Assembly: GCA_964443135.1 (NCBI GenBank)
Contig: CAYUBQ010000005.1
Coordinates: 44,169-108,168 of the forward strand
Source of the DNA: JAIPEI01 sp964443135
Lineage (GTDB): Bacteria; Desulfobacterota; DSM-4660; Desulfatiglandales; HGW-15
Length of the DNA stretch: 64,000 bases
Direction: 5' to 3'
Made by a program: the position numbers and the translations under genes
Notes under the pieces: generated by a model
Told to the model about the DNA's origin: nothing
Databases searched by the model: none
What the model saw: the letters and a program-made list of their open reading frames with translations, nothing else
Shown here: positions 32,755 to 40,003 of the stretch, piece by piece
How the letters are laid out: every line of letters begins with the position of its first letter
How positions within the stretch are numbered: position 1 is the stretch's first letter

Positions 32755-34407
32755 CTACGCTCCCTTTTTCCCGTAGCAGTTGAGGCTTTGAAACCTCTCC
32801 CGGAAGGATTGGAGGAGAGGGGTGACCTCCCTGGCGGGCGGCAGGCTCTCCTTCAGCCGCCGTTCGATGTCCCCGGGGGGCAGCCGGACGTTCAGTCGTC
32901 GGCCCGGGACGTCGATGTCGATCACATCTCCGTCCCGGATCGCGCCGAACGGCCCGCCGTTGTAAGCCTCCATCTCCACGTGGCCGATGCAGGGACCGGT
33001 GGTGGCCCCGGAAAACCGGCCGTCCGTGATCAGGGCGACCCGCCGGTAACCGGCCCCCATGATCGCGTCCGTGGGCGTGAGCATCTCCGGCATGCCGGGC
33101 GCCCCGGCCGGGCCCTGGTAAGGCAGGACCACCACGTCGCCTTCCCGGATCCCGCCCGCCTGAAGGGCGTCCAGGAGATCCCCTTCCGAGTGAAACACCT
33201 TGGCCGGACCGGAATGAGCGCGCATCTCGGGGCTGAGCGCCGTCTGCTTGATGACGGCGCTGTGCGCGATGTTTCCCTTCAGGACGGCGATTCCGCCTTC
33301 CTCGTGGTAGGGGCGATCCAGGGGCCGGATGACCTCGTCGTCCCGGACGACCGCCCGTTCGGCCGCCTCTTTCAGAGCAAGGCCTTCACAGGTTCGGGTA
33401 TCGTGGAGCATGTCGGCGAGGCGCGAGAGGATGGCGGGTATGCCGCCGGCCCGATCGACGTCCAGCATCTCGTGGGACCCGGCCGGGATGATGGAGCAGA
33501 GGTTCGGCGTTTCGCGGGAGATGCGGTCGAAATGTTCCACCGGGATGTCGATGCCGCTCTCCTTGGCCACGGCCGGGATGTGCAGCACCGTGTTGGTCGA
33601 ACCGCCCATGGCCATGTCCACCCGGATGGCGTTCTCAAAGGCCTCTTCCGTCATGATGTCCCGGGGGCGAAGGTCCCTTTGTACCAGGTCGACGATGCAA
33701 CGCCCCGTCTCGTAAGCCTGTCGGGCCTTCTCGGGATCCACGGCCGCGGTGGCGGCGGACCCGCTCAAGGACATGCCGAGGACCTCCGTCACAACGGCCA
33801 TGGTGTTGGCGGTGTACAGCCCCACGCAGGACCCGGCCCCGCAGGCCATCATCGGAAGCATGGCCTCGGCCTCGGCCTCGCTGAGCTTGCCGGCCTTGAC
33901 GCGGCCCACCAGGCCGAACCCCTCGATGGGGTGGTGCTTTCGGTCGTCGATCCGGTTCGCCGTCATGGGCCCCCCGGTGATCATCACGGCCGGCAGGTTG
34001 AGGCGGCCGGCCGCCATGAGCATGCCCGGCGTGATCTTGTCGCAGTTGGTGACCCCGACCCAGCCGTCCAGGGAGTGGGACAGGACCATGATCTCGATGT
34101 TGTCCGCGATGTGCTCCCGGCTGGGAAGGCTGAGGCGCATCTCGACGTGCATGGCGATCCCGTCGCAGACCCCGGGGACTCCCCACCGGAAGGGCACGCC
34201 GCCCGCATCGCGGATCCCCCTGGCCACCTCCCCGGCGAGGACGTCCAGGTGAACGTGACCCGGAATCAGGGTGTTGAAGCTGTCGGCGATGCCGATGAAC
34301 GGTTTGTCCGACGCCAGCTCCTCGGCGGTCGTGCCTGCGGACATCATCAGCGCCCTGTGCGGCAGGGTCGCGATCCCGTGCTTCAATGTGTCCGAACGCC
34401 TTTTCAT
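32755..34407 (-). CDS. ilvD: Dihydroxy-acid dehydratase
   Basis: 550 aa, normal IlvD length. It starts KRRSDTLKHGIATLPHRALM. The Fe-S ligands are in VTNCDKITPGML and MACGAGSCVGLYTANTM, and the catalytic Ser region is ALITDGRFSGATTGPCIGH. It dehydrates 2,3-dihydroxy-3-methylvalerate and -isovalerate in isoleucine, valine and pantothenate synthesis. The Fe-S loop reads AGSCVG rather than the usual GACGG(M/L) pattern, within the range of the IlvD/Edd family. No other ilv or leu gene is in the window. A G-rich GGGGGGC element precedes the ATG. Confidence 0.92.
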   Translation of the reverse strand: MKRRSDTLKHGIATLPHRALMMSAGTTAEELASDKPFIGIADSFNTLIPGHVHLDVLAGEVARGIRDAGGVPFRWGVPGVCDGIAMHVEMRLSLPSREHIADNIEIMVLSHSLDGWVGVTNCDKITPGMLMAAGRLNLPAVMITGGPMTANRIDDRKHHPIEGFGLVGRVKAGKLSEAEAEAMLPMMACGAGSCVGLYTANTMAVVTEVLGMSLSGSAATAAVDPEKARQAYETGRCIVDLVQRDLRPRDIMTEEAFENAIRVDMAMGGSTNTVLHIPAVAKESGIDIPVEHFDRISRETPNLCSIIPAGSHEMLDVDRAGGIPAILSRLADMLHDTRTCEGLALKEAAERAVVRDDEVIRPLDRPYHEEGGIAVLKGNIAHSAVIKQTALSPEMRAHSGPAKVFHSEGDLLDALQAGGIREGDVVVLPYQGPAGAPGMPEMLTPTDAIMGAGYRRVALITDGRFSGATTGPCIGHVEMEAYNGGPFGAIRDGDVIDIDVPGRRLNVRLPPGDIERRLKESLPPAREVTPLLQSFRERFQSLNCYGKKGA

Positions 34408-34585
34408 GGGTGTGCCCCCCTTTTTTCCTGGATGAATGTCCGTGCCGGTGCGCCCCCCGACCTCCCGGCTCCCTCCCGCTGGAACGGATCTCGAGACGGC
34501 CGGCCCGGCATTTTCGCGACGTTGACAACGGGAAGGTGCGCGGACTACCATCAGCGGTGAGGCGCTGAGTGGGCGCGGGAGAGAC
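34408..34585. other. Upstream region of ilvD
   Basis: It holds no gene. A TTGACA at about 34531 followed after 18 bp by TACCAT points away from ilvD towards the scaffold gap, so it could serve a gene hidden by, or lost at, the gap. No T-box, leader peptide or riboswitch for ilvD was recognised. Confidence 0.35.
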
Positions 34586-34640
34586 GGGGCGGGCTCGACG
34601 GCCCGGGCCGTGAACATGGACCCGGAGCCTATTGGCGCTT
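34586..34640. repeat. 55-bp duplicate at the left edge of the scaffold gap
   Basis: Identical over all 55 bases to 34741-34795 on the other side of the N run. It begins GGGGCGGGCTCGACGG and ends AGCCTATTGGCGCTT. Exact duplication of the contig ends points to an assembly overlap rather than biology. Confidence 0.95.
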
Positions 34641-34740
34641 NNNNNNNNNNNNNNNNNNNNNNNNNNNNNNNNNNNNNNNNNNNNNNNNNNNNNNNNNNNN
34701 NNNNNNNNNNNNNNNNNNNNNNNNNNNNNNNNNNNNNNNN
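34641..34740. other. Assembly gap (100 Ns)
   Basis: A round 100-N spacer joining two contigs. The flanks carry an identical 55-bp sequence, so the true gap may be zero length or even negative (overlap). Confidence 0.98.
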
Positions 34741-34795
34741 GGGGCGGGCTCGACGGCCCGGGCCGTGAACATGGACCCGGAGCCTATTGGCGCTT
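34741..34795. repeat. 55-bp duplicate at the right edge of the scaffold gap
   Basis: Second copy of the sequence at 34586-34640, with no mismatch. Confidence 0.95.
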
Positions 34796-34831
34796 GAATA
34801 GGACGAAAACCGACCCGTGTCAAGAGAATGA

Positions 34832-34934
34832 TGACGGCGTTGCAAAAAGCCCCAAGCCTCGAGATCTGCCCTATCAATATCCATATGTTATGGCGTTTCC
34901 TGCGGCGGGTGAGCGGGTTTTTTCGAATCCGTCA
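34832..34934 (+). repeat. Dispersed 103-bp inverted-terminus repeat, copy D
   Basis: It starts TGACGGCGTTGCAAAAAGCC, contains GCCTCGAGATCTGCCC and GCGGCGGGTGAGCGGG, and ends TTTTTTCGAATCCGTCA. It lies 24 bp upstream of the ATG of the UGA-containing Zn-ribbon gene, in the same orientation. Confidence 0.85.
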
Positions 34935-34958
34935 ATGATGACGGAGCCGGAGGGATCA

Positions 34959-35132
34959 ATGGAAGAGCCGGTCTGCATCTTCTGCGGCGGGGAGGCCGAT
35001 CTCACCGGCCGGTGAAGCAACGCGCGCGTGGTCTGCAGGTCCTGCGGCATGGAGACCCGGACGGAGGACTACCGGGACCGGATAGAGGCCCGCTGCGGTC
35101 GGCTGCGGGAGGAGCGGGGGAAGACGGCATGA
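34959..35132 (+). CDS. Small Zn-ribbon protein with an in-frame UGA (candidate selenoprotein or nonsense-interrupted gene)
   Basis: The ATG follows GGAGGG. Eighteen codons (EEPVCIFCGGEADLTGR) lead to TGA at 35013-35015. The same frame then continues for 38 codons (SNARVVCRSCGMETRTEDYR ...) to a TGA whose first bases overlap the ATG of the next gene (ATGA). The two halves together make a CxxC ... CxxC Zn ribbon with a charged helix, so the UGA splits a single domain. At 35027-35051, 12 nt beyond the UGA, the RNA can form CGUG-[GU bulge]-CUGCAG-GUC-CUGCGG-CAUG, a SECIS-like hairpin whose loop begins with G 24 nt after the UGA. Alternatives are a nonsense mutation (CGA or TGG to TGA) or a sequencing error near the contig end. 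Confidence 0.55.
35027..35051 (+). promoter_or_regulatory. SECIS-like hairpin downstream of the in-frame UGA
   Basis: Lower stem CGTG/CATG (4 bp, one G-T), a two-base GT bulge on the 5' side, upper stem CTGCAG/CTGCGG (6 bp, one T-G) and a GTC loop. Position and shape fit the bacterial SECIS consensus as I know it. The palindromic TGCAGGTCCTGC also encodes the CxxC motif (CRSC), so chance is a real possibility. Confidence 0.35.
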
Positions 35133-35584
35133 GCGAGGGAACCTTCGGCAGGGTGGACCCTTCGGAGGAGAGGATGTACGGCCCCAGGGGGGTCGTGGTG
35201 TGCGGGTACCCGCCGGCGGAGCACGTCCCTCTGATCGTGCTCCTGCAGAAGGTCTGCGGGCACGAGCTGACTGTGCGGTTCGCCGGGGAGGAGGCGGTCC
35301 GGGAGACCCTGGCGGACCTCCTGGCGCTGCCCCACCGCTGGGGGGAGGGTCTGGAATCGGGTCTCAGTCGGGCCTTGGTGCTTTCCGGGCTGACCCAGAA
35401 GGAGCTTCACACCCTCATGGCGGCCTACCGTCAATCGGGGCTTTCCCCGCAGCTCTGGGCCGTCCTGACCCCGATCTCGGAAGGCTGGGCGCTCCGGGAT
35501 CTCCTGGCCGAGCTCTCGCGGGAGGCCGAGGCCGTGGGAAAACGGAAGACCCGCCCGCCGGGTCCAAGCGACGACGAGGGCTGA
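35129..35584 (+). CDS. DUF3783-like protein
   Basis: 151 aa, ATG overlapping the stop of the Zn-ribbon gene (ATGA), so translationally coupled to it. The C-terminal half (LVLSGLTQKELHTLMAAY, then LWAVLTPISEGWALRDLLAE) matches my recollection of the short DUF3783 domain. The N-terminal half (VVVCGYPPAEHVPLIVLLQK) could be a second, diverged copy of a similar fold. Cytoplasmic and soluble, function unknown. Coupling to the upstream frame suggests that frame is, or until recently was, translated to its end. Confidence 0.6.
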   Translation: MSEGTFGRVDPSEERMYGPRGVVVCGYPPAEHVPLIVLLQKVCGHELTVRFAGEEAVRETLADLLALPHRWGEGLESGLSRALVLSGLTQKELHTLMAAYRQSGLSPQLWAVLTPISEGWALRDLLAELSREAEAVGKRKTRPPGPSDDEG

Positions 35585-35671
35585 CCCCGACACGCCGTCC
35601 GGCTTGGGTTTCCTTTGAGGCCCGGAGGCGGGGACGGACGCGACAGCGACCGCCTCCCTCCGGACATTGGA

Positions 35672-35803
35672 ATGCGGACGGGAATGTGCCGGAGCTTCAC
35701 CCGCGTGCAGGAGATGGTGGACCGGGCGAGGACCAAGGCGCCTCGAAAGGCCACGGTCTGGGTCTTCCCTCACGGCGGGGCAAGTTTTGCGGTCGCGTCC
35801 TAG
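35672..35803 (+). pseudogene. Short reading frame, possible gene remnant
   Basis: 43 codons (CRSFTRVQEMVDRARTKAPR ... VWVFPHGGASFAVAS) ending in TAG. The sequence resembles the beginning of phosphotransacetylase/butyryltransferase-type proteins only in general outline. No ribosome binding site. It may be a truncated remnant; very uncertain. Confidence 0.25.
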
Positions 35804-35880
35804 GAGGGTTGCCGGTCGGACGCCCGGTCCACGGTCACGATCCCCGGAAAACCGTCCACGGTGATCCAGCCCCCGGTCTC

Positions 35881-35925
35881 CAGAGCCGGCCGTTCTTCTT
35901 CCGGGTTGCGGGCGTCAGCCCGCCT
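35881..35925. repeat. 45-bp repeat with palindromic end, copy 1
   Basis: It matches 44703-44747 at 42 of 45 positions. It begins CAGAGCCGGCCGTTC and includes GCGGGCGTCAGCCCGC, a perfect 6-bp stem with a GTCA loop. It lies 80 bp upstream of the aldehyde dehydrogenase gene. The rest of 35585-36007 holds only a weak TTGACC-17-TAGGCA promoter candidate (35930-35958). Confidence 0.75.
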
Positions 35926-36007
35926 TAGATTGACCTCGAACCATAAATCGTGTAGGCATTGGACTGTCCGACCGCCCCGAGAAACCCTGTTCGATTGGAG
36001 GTCCGCC

Positions 36008-37465
36008 ATGTCCCCTCCGGGTATTCGTCCCTTCTGGAAGAACTTCATTCGAGGAAGGTGGGTGGAAGGCTGCCGGGGCCGCAGGATCCCTCTGGAGGAC
36101 CCGGCCACGGCCGAGCCCCTGGCCGAGGTCTCCCGGGCCGAGGTGGAAGACGTGGCTCCGGCCGTGGAGGCGGCGCGCAAGGCCTTCGACTCCGGGGCCC
36201 TCCGCAGCATGAAGCCGGCCGAGCGCATGGATCTGCTCTTCCGCGTCGCGGCCGAGCTGGAGGGGCTCGTCGCCGAGATCGGCCTGGCGGAGTGCCTGGA
36301 CAACGGCAAGCGGATCACCGAGGCCAGGTCCCAGGCGGGGGCCTCGGCCCGCTACTTCCGCTACTACGGCGGGCTGGCGGACAAGCTGGAGGGCCGGACC
36401 ATACCCCTGGCCGAAGGCTACCTGGACTACACCGTGCTCGAGCCCTACGGGGTCTCGGCCCAGGTGGTGCCCTGGAACTTCCCCCTCCAGCTCGCGGTCC
36501 GCTCCCTCTCCTGCGCCCTGGCCACAGGCAACTCCGTGGTGATCAAGGCCCCGGTGCTCTGCCCCCTGAGCGTCCTCCTCCTGGGGGAGGCCTGCGAGCG
36601 GGCCGGTGTGCCCGAGGGGACCGTCAACATCCTCTGCGGCCGGGGAGGGGACGTGGGAAGGTCCCTGGTGGCCCACCCCGGGGTGGACCACGTGGTGTTC
36701 ACGGGTTCCGTACCCACGGGGCAGGCGATCCTGCGCGAGGCCGCGGAGCGGGTCATCCCGGCGGTCATGGAGCTGGGCGGCAAGTCGGCCGGTGTGGTCT
36801 ACCCGGACGCCGATCTGGACGCCGTGGCCGACGACGTGATGAGCGGGGCCTTCTCCAACGCCGGCCAGATCTGCTCCATCCTGTCCCGGATCATCGTGCA
36901 CGGATCGGTTCACGACGACCTCCTGGACCGGGTGGTTCGAAGAACGGAGGCCCTGACCGTCGGCCCCGGCATCGAGGACCACGACGTCACGCCTCTCATC
37001 TCCGCGGATCAGCTGGACAAGGTGGAGCGGCTCTGCCGGGGGGCGGAGGCTTCGGGGGCCGGCCGGGTGGCCGGGGGACGCAGGGTGTCCGGCCTCCCGG
37101 GTCACTTCTTCCCGCCCACCGTGTACGCGGAGGTCCGGCCGGACATGGAGATCGCGCAGGAGGAGGTGTTCGGCCCCGTGCTCTCGTTCATGCGCTTCGA
37201 GACGCCGGAGGAGGCGGTGCGCCTGGCCAACGGCACGGATTTCGGTCTGGTGGCGGGGGTCTACACCCACGACCTCCACCTGGCCCACTGGACCGCGGGA
37301 CGGCTCGTGGCCGGCCAGGTCTTCGTGAACGAGTGGTTCGCCGGAGGGGTGGAGACGCCCTTCGGCGGGACCCGGCGATCCGGCTTCGGCCGGGAGAAGG
37401 GGCAGGAGGCGCTCCTCAACTACGTTCAGACCAAGAACGTGGCCATCCGGCTGCAGGCGCCGTAG
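36008..37465 (+). CDS. NAD(P)-dependent aldehyde dehydrogenase
   Basis: 485 aa from an ATG with GGAGG seven bases upstream. Active-site features are PWNFPLQLAVR (oxyanion Asn), VFTGSVPTGQAIL (nucleotide loop), MELGGKSAGVVYPDADLD (general-base Glu), SNAGQICSILSRI (nucleophilic Cys) and EEVFGPVLSFMRF. It oxidises an aldehyde to its acid; substrate unknown, within the betaine/gamma-aminobutyraldehyde-like branch by overall look. It is followed 23 nt downstream by an iron-containing alcohol dehydrogenase, so the pair can take an alcohol to the acid through the aldehyde. Confidence 0.93.
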   Translation: MSPPGIRPFWKNFIRGRWVEGCRGRRIPLEDPATAEPLAEVSRAEVEDVAPAVEAARKAFDSGALRSMKPAERMDLLFRVAAELEGLVAEIGLAECLDNGKRITEARSQAGASARYFRYYGGLADKLEGRTIPLAEGYLDYTVLEPYGVSAQVVPWNFPLQLAVRSLSCALATGNSVVIKAPVLCPLSVLLLGEACERAGVPEGTVNILCGRGGDVGRSLVAHPGVDHVVFTGSVPTGQAILREAAERVIPAVMELGGKSAGVVYPDADLDAVADDVMSGAFSNAGQICSILSRIIVHGSVHDDLLDRVVRRTEALTVGPGIEDHDVTPLISADQLDKVERLCRGAEASGAGRVAGGRRVSGLPGHFFPPTVYAEVRPDMEIAQEEVFGPVLSFMRFETPEEAVRLANGTDFGLVAGVYTHDLHLAHWTAGRLVAGQVFVNEWFAGGVETPFGGTRRSGFGREKGQEALLNYVQTKNVAIRLQAP

Positions 37466-37488
37466 GGCGGCTCCCACCGGAGGGGGAC

Positions 37489-38688
37489 ATGGGAACGAGA
37501 AGACGGTCCGCCGGAGGGCGGGTCAACGGGCTTTGCGCCGACTGGAAGCACCCCACGGAGATCCGCTTCGGGGTGGGCCGGGCGGCCGAGCTCCCGGACG
37601 CCTGCGAGGGGCTGGGCATCCGGCGCGCATTCCTGGTGACCGACCCCGGGCTGGCCCGGCTGCCCATCCCGCGCCGCCTCGTGGAGGCGAATCGAAACCG
37701 GGGCATCGAGACGGCCGTCTTCTCCGACATCCCGTCGGACCCGGACGGCGAGAGCATCGGTGCCGGAGCGCGTGTCTTTCTGGAGGGGGGGTACGACGGG
37801 ATCATCGCCCTCGGGGGGGGCAGCCCCCTCGACGCCGGAAAGGCCGTCGGCCTGGCCCTGGCCGTGGGGCCGGGGAACATCTGGAGGTACACCTACGGAG
37901 CGCCCGCCCCCCCGGTCCGGAAGGGACGCATCCCCCCCATCATCGCCATCCCCACCACGGCCGGCACCGGCTCCGAGGTGGACGCGAACGCGGTGATCAC
38001 GGACGCGGCGCATCACGTCAAACGGAGCCTCTACCACCCCGACCTGATGCCGGGCGTGGTCATCGCCGATCCCATGCTCACGAGAAGGCTCATCCCCTAT
38101 CTTACGGCGGCCACCGGGATGGACGCGCTCTCTCACAACCTGGAGGCCCTCTGCAACCCCGCCTTCGGCCCCATGCTGGACGCGGTGGCGCTTCAGGGCA
38201 TTCGGTACGCCAGGGAGTGGCTTCCCCGGGCCTTTCACGAGCCGCGGAACCTCGAGGCCCGCGTCTACACCATGGCGGCGTCCATCATGGGGGCCATCGC
38301 CTTCGAGAAGGGCCTGGGCGCCATGCACGCCATGGCCCACGCAGTGGGCGCCCTGTTCAAGACCCACCACGGCCGGACCGTGGGCGCTCTCATGCCCTAC
38401 GTCCTGCGGTTCAACCGGCGAAGGATCCAGGGGAAGATGTCGGAGGTGGCCCGCTTCCTGGACCTTCCCCGGTACGACTACCGGGGGGTCGCGGACTGGA
38501 TCCTCGGGCTCCGAAGGGAGTTGGGGATCCCGGGAACCTTGAGCGAGCTGGGCATCCGGGAATCGGACATCCCGGACCTGGTGGAACGGGCCCTGGGCGA
38601 CGCAAATGCGGGCACCAACCCGGTCCCCCTGGACCGCGCGGGACTGGAGCGGATCTTCCGCTGGGCGGTGCGGGGGCAGGCGGGGTAG
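37489..38688 (+). CDS. Iron-containing alcohol dehydrogenase
   Basis: 399 aa. The NAD-binding GGGSPLDAGKAVGLAL, IPTTAGTGSEVDANAVI, and the metal-ligand region (TGMDALSHNLEALCNP, then HAMAHAVGALFKTHHG, supplying His ligands) define the Fe-ADH family. It interconverts a primary alcohol and aldehyde. It follows the aldehyde dehydrogenase on a shared transcript (GGAGGGGG before the ATG). The residue between G1 and the Asp ligand is normal, so it is probably active. Confidence 0.92.
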   Translation: MGTRRRSAGGRVNGLCADWKHPTEIRFGVGRAAELPDACEGLGIRRAFLVTDPGLARLPIPRRLVEANRNRGIETAVFSDIPSDPDGESIGAGARVFLEGGYDGIIALGGGSPLDAGKAVGLALAVGPGNIWRYTYGAPAPPVRKGRIPPIIAIPTTAGTGSEVDANAVITDAAHHVKRSLYHPDLMPGVVIADPMLTRRLIPYLTAATGMDALSHNLEALCNPAFGPMLDAVALQGIRYAREWLPRAFHEPRNLEARVYTMAASIMGAIAFEKGLGAMHAMAHAVGALFKTHHGRTVGALMPYVLRFNRRRIQGKMSEVARFLDLPRYDYRGVADWILGLRRELGIPGTLSELGIRESDIPDLVERALGDANAGTNPVPLDRAGLERIFRWAVRGQAG

Positions 38689-38710
38689 CCGAGGGGGAGA
38701 GGCCAGCCCG

Positions 38711-40003
38711 TCACTCCGGCTCTTCGGATTGAAAGGAGTGCACGGCCGCCGTGGTCTTCCGGGAGAGGAGCTCCCACTCGGCGGTGAGCGCCCCCAGGAG
38801 GGATTCCCACGGGTCCAGGGGAACCTCGAGGGAGCTCGTCTCGTGTGTCAGCCCCGCCAAGACCGACATGTAGAGCGCCTCCAGCCGGGCCGCACAGGCC
38901 TCGCGGCTCAGGGACCGGGCCGTTTGCATCGCCCGCCGCCGCGCCCGTTCCAGCGCCTCGGGATCGCCCAGGAGATCGATGGTCGCTCCGGCGAACTCCT
39001 CGGTCGAGCTCTCCTCGGGCAGGAGGCGCCCGTTTTGCCCGTCCTCCACCACCTCGCGGCTCCCCGAGGCGTCCAGGGCGATCACCGGCGTCTCCGCAGC
39101 CATGGCCTCGGCCAGGACCATCCCCTGGGTCTCGGAGGTGGAGGAGAAGACGAACAGGTCCATGGCGGCGTACGCACCGGCGAGTCGAGTCCCGGTCATG
39201 GAGCCGGGCGCGACCAGGCGGTCGGCCAGTCCCCCTTCCTGAAAGCGCCTACGGACCCCTTCGAGGCTCGGGCCGTCCCCCACCACCAGGAACCAGAGAT
39301 CCTCGCGCCGTTCCAGGCACCGGGCGGCGGCCTCGCCCAGGTATTCCAGATTCTTTTCGGGGGCCAGCCTGCCCACGTGGCCGATGACGCCGGCGTCCGC
39401 CGGTATTCCGTGCTCGCTGCGAAAGGCCTTCCCGTCTCCACCGGCGAAGAACTCGAGGTCCACGCCGGTGGGGATCTCCTCGATGTGGCTTCGAACCCCC
39501 CGTCCTCGAATCAGGTCGGCCACGCTCCGGCTCGGCGCCACCACGGCGTGGCACAGGTTGGCGTACTCGGTGGAGAGGTTGATGACGAACCGCTTCATGG
39601 CCGGGGAGTCCATGGGAACGTAATGGGTGTACCGTTCGTACAGGGTGTGGTGGGTGAAGACCAGCGGTTTCCTGCGCCGCCGGGCGATCCGGAGGGCCGC
39701 GTCGCCCAGCAGGAAAGGGTGGTGGCTGTGAATCACGTCGGGCCCGAACCCATCGATCGCCTCGTTGATCACGAAGGGAACGGCGATCCTCACGGAGAAG
39801 TCGCTGCCGTTGAAGTTCTGAATGGCCGGGACCCGCAGGACCTTCACCCCCTCCCGGTCGACCGCGTCGTCTTCGGGAAACTCGGGCGCCACGACCAGGA
39901 CCCGGTGCCCACGCCGCTCCAAGTCCGTGGAAAACGCCCAGACCGATCGGGCCACGCCTCCCACGTGCGGGAGGTAGGTGTTGGTGAACATGCAGATGTT
40001 CAT
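38711..40003 (-). CDS. Glycosyltransferase, GT4 family
   Basis: 430 aa. The N-terminal Rossmann domain starts NICMFTNTYLPHVGGVARSV. The GT-B C-terminal domain has GHVGRLAPEKNLEYLGEA, the diphosphate/nucleotide contact VVGDGPSLEGV and the E-x7-E motif around FSSTSETQGMVLAEAMA. Closest in style to alpha-glucosyl/mannosyl-diacylglycerol transferases. Its ATG overlaps the stop of the upstream glycoside hydrolase gene (ATGA), with AGGAG in the overlap, so the two are one operon. Probably acts on glycolipid or storage-glycan synthesis. Confidence 0.9.
   Translation of the reverse strand: MNICMFTNTYLPHVGGVARSVWAFSTDLERRGHRVLVVAPEFPEDDAVDREGVKVLRVPAIQNFNGSDFSVRIAVPFVINEAIDGFGPDVIHSHHPFLLGDAALRIARRRRKPLVFTHHTLYERYTHYVPMDSPAMKRFVINLSTEYANLCHAVVAPSRSVADLIRGRGVRSHIEEIPTGVDLEFFAGGDGKAFRSEHGIPADAGVIGHVGRLAPEKNLEYLGEAAARCLERREDLWFLVVGDGPSLEGVRRRFQEGGLADRLVAPGSMTGTRLAGAYAAMDLFVFSSTSETQGMVLAEAMAAETPVIALDASGSREVVEDGQNGRLLPEESSTEEFAGATIDLLGDPEALERARRRAMQTARSLSREACAARLEALYMSVLAGLTHETSSLEVPLDPWESLLGALTAEWELLSRKTTAAVHSFQSEEPE

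Noticed and set aside
35861..36007. Upstream extension of the aldehyde dehydrogenase frame to 35861
   Set aside because: The ATG at 36008 has a good GGAGG site and matches the family N-terminus, while the extension runs through the 45-bp repeat.
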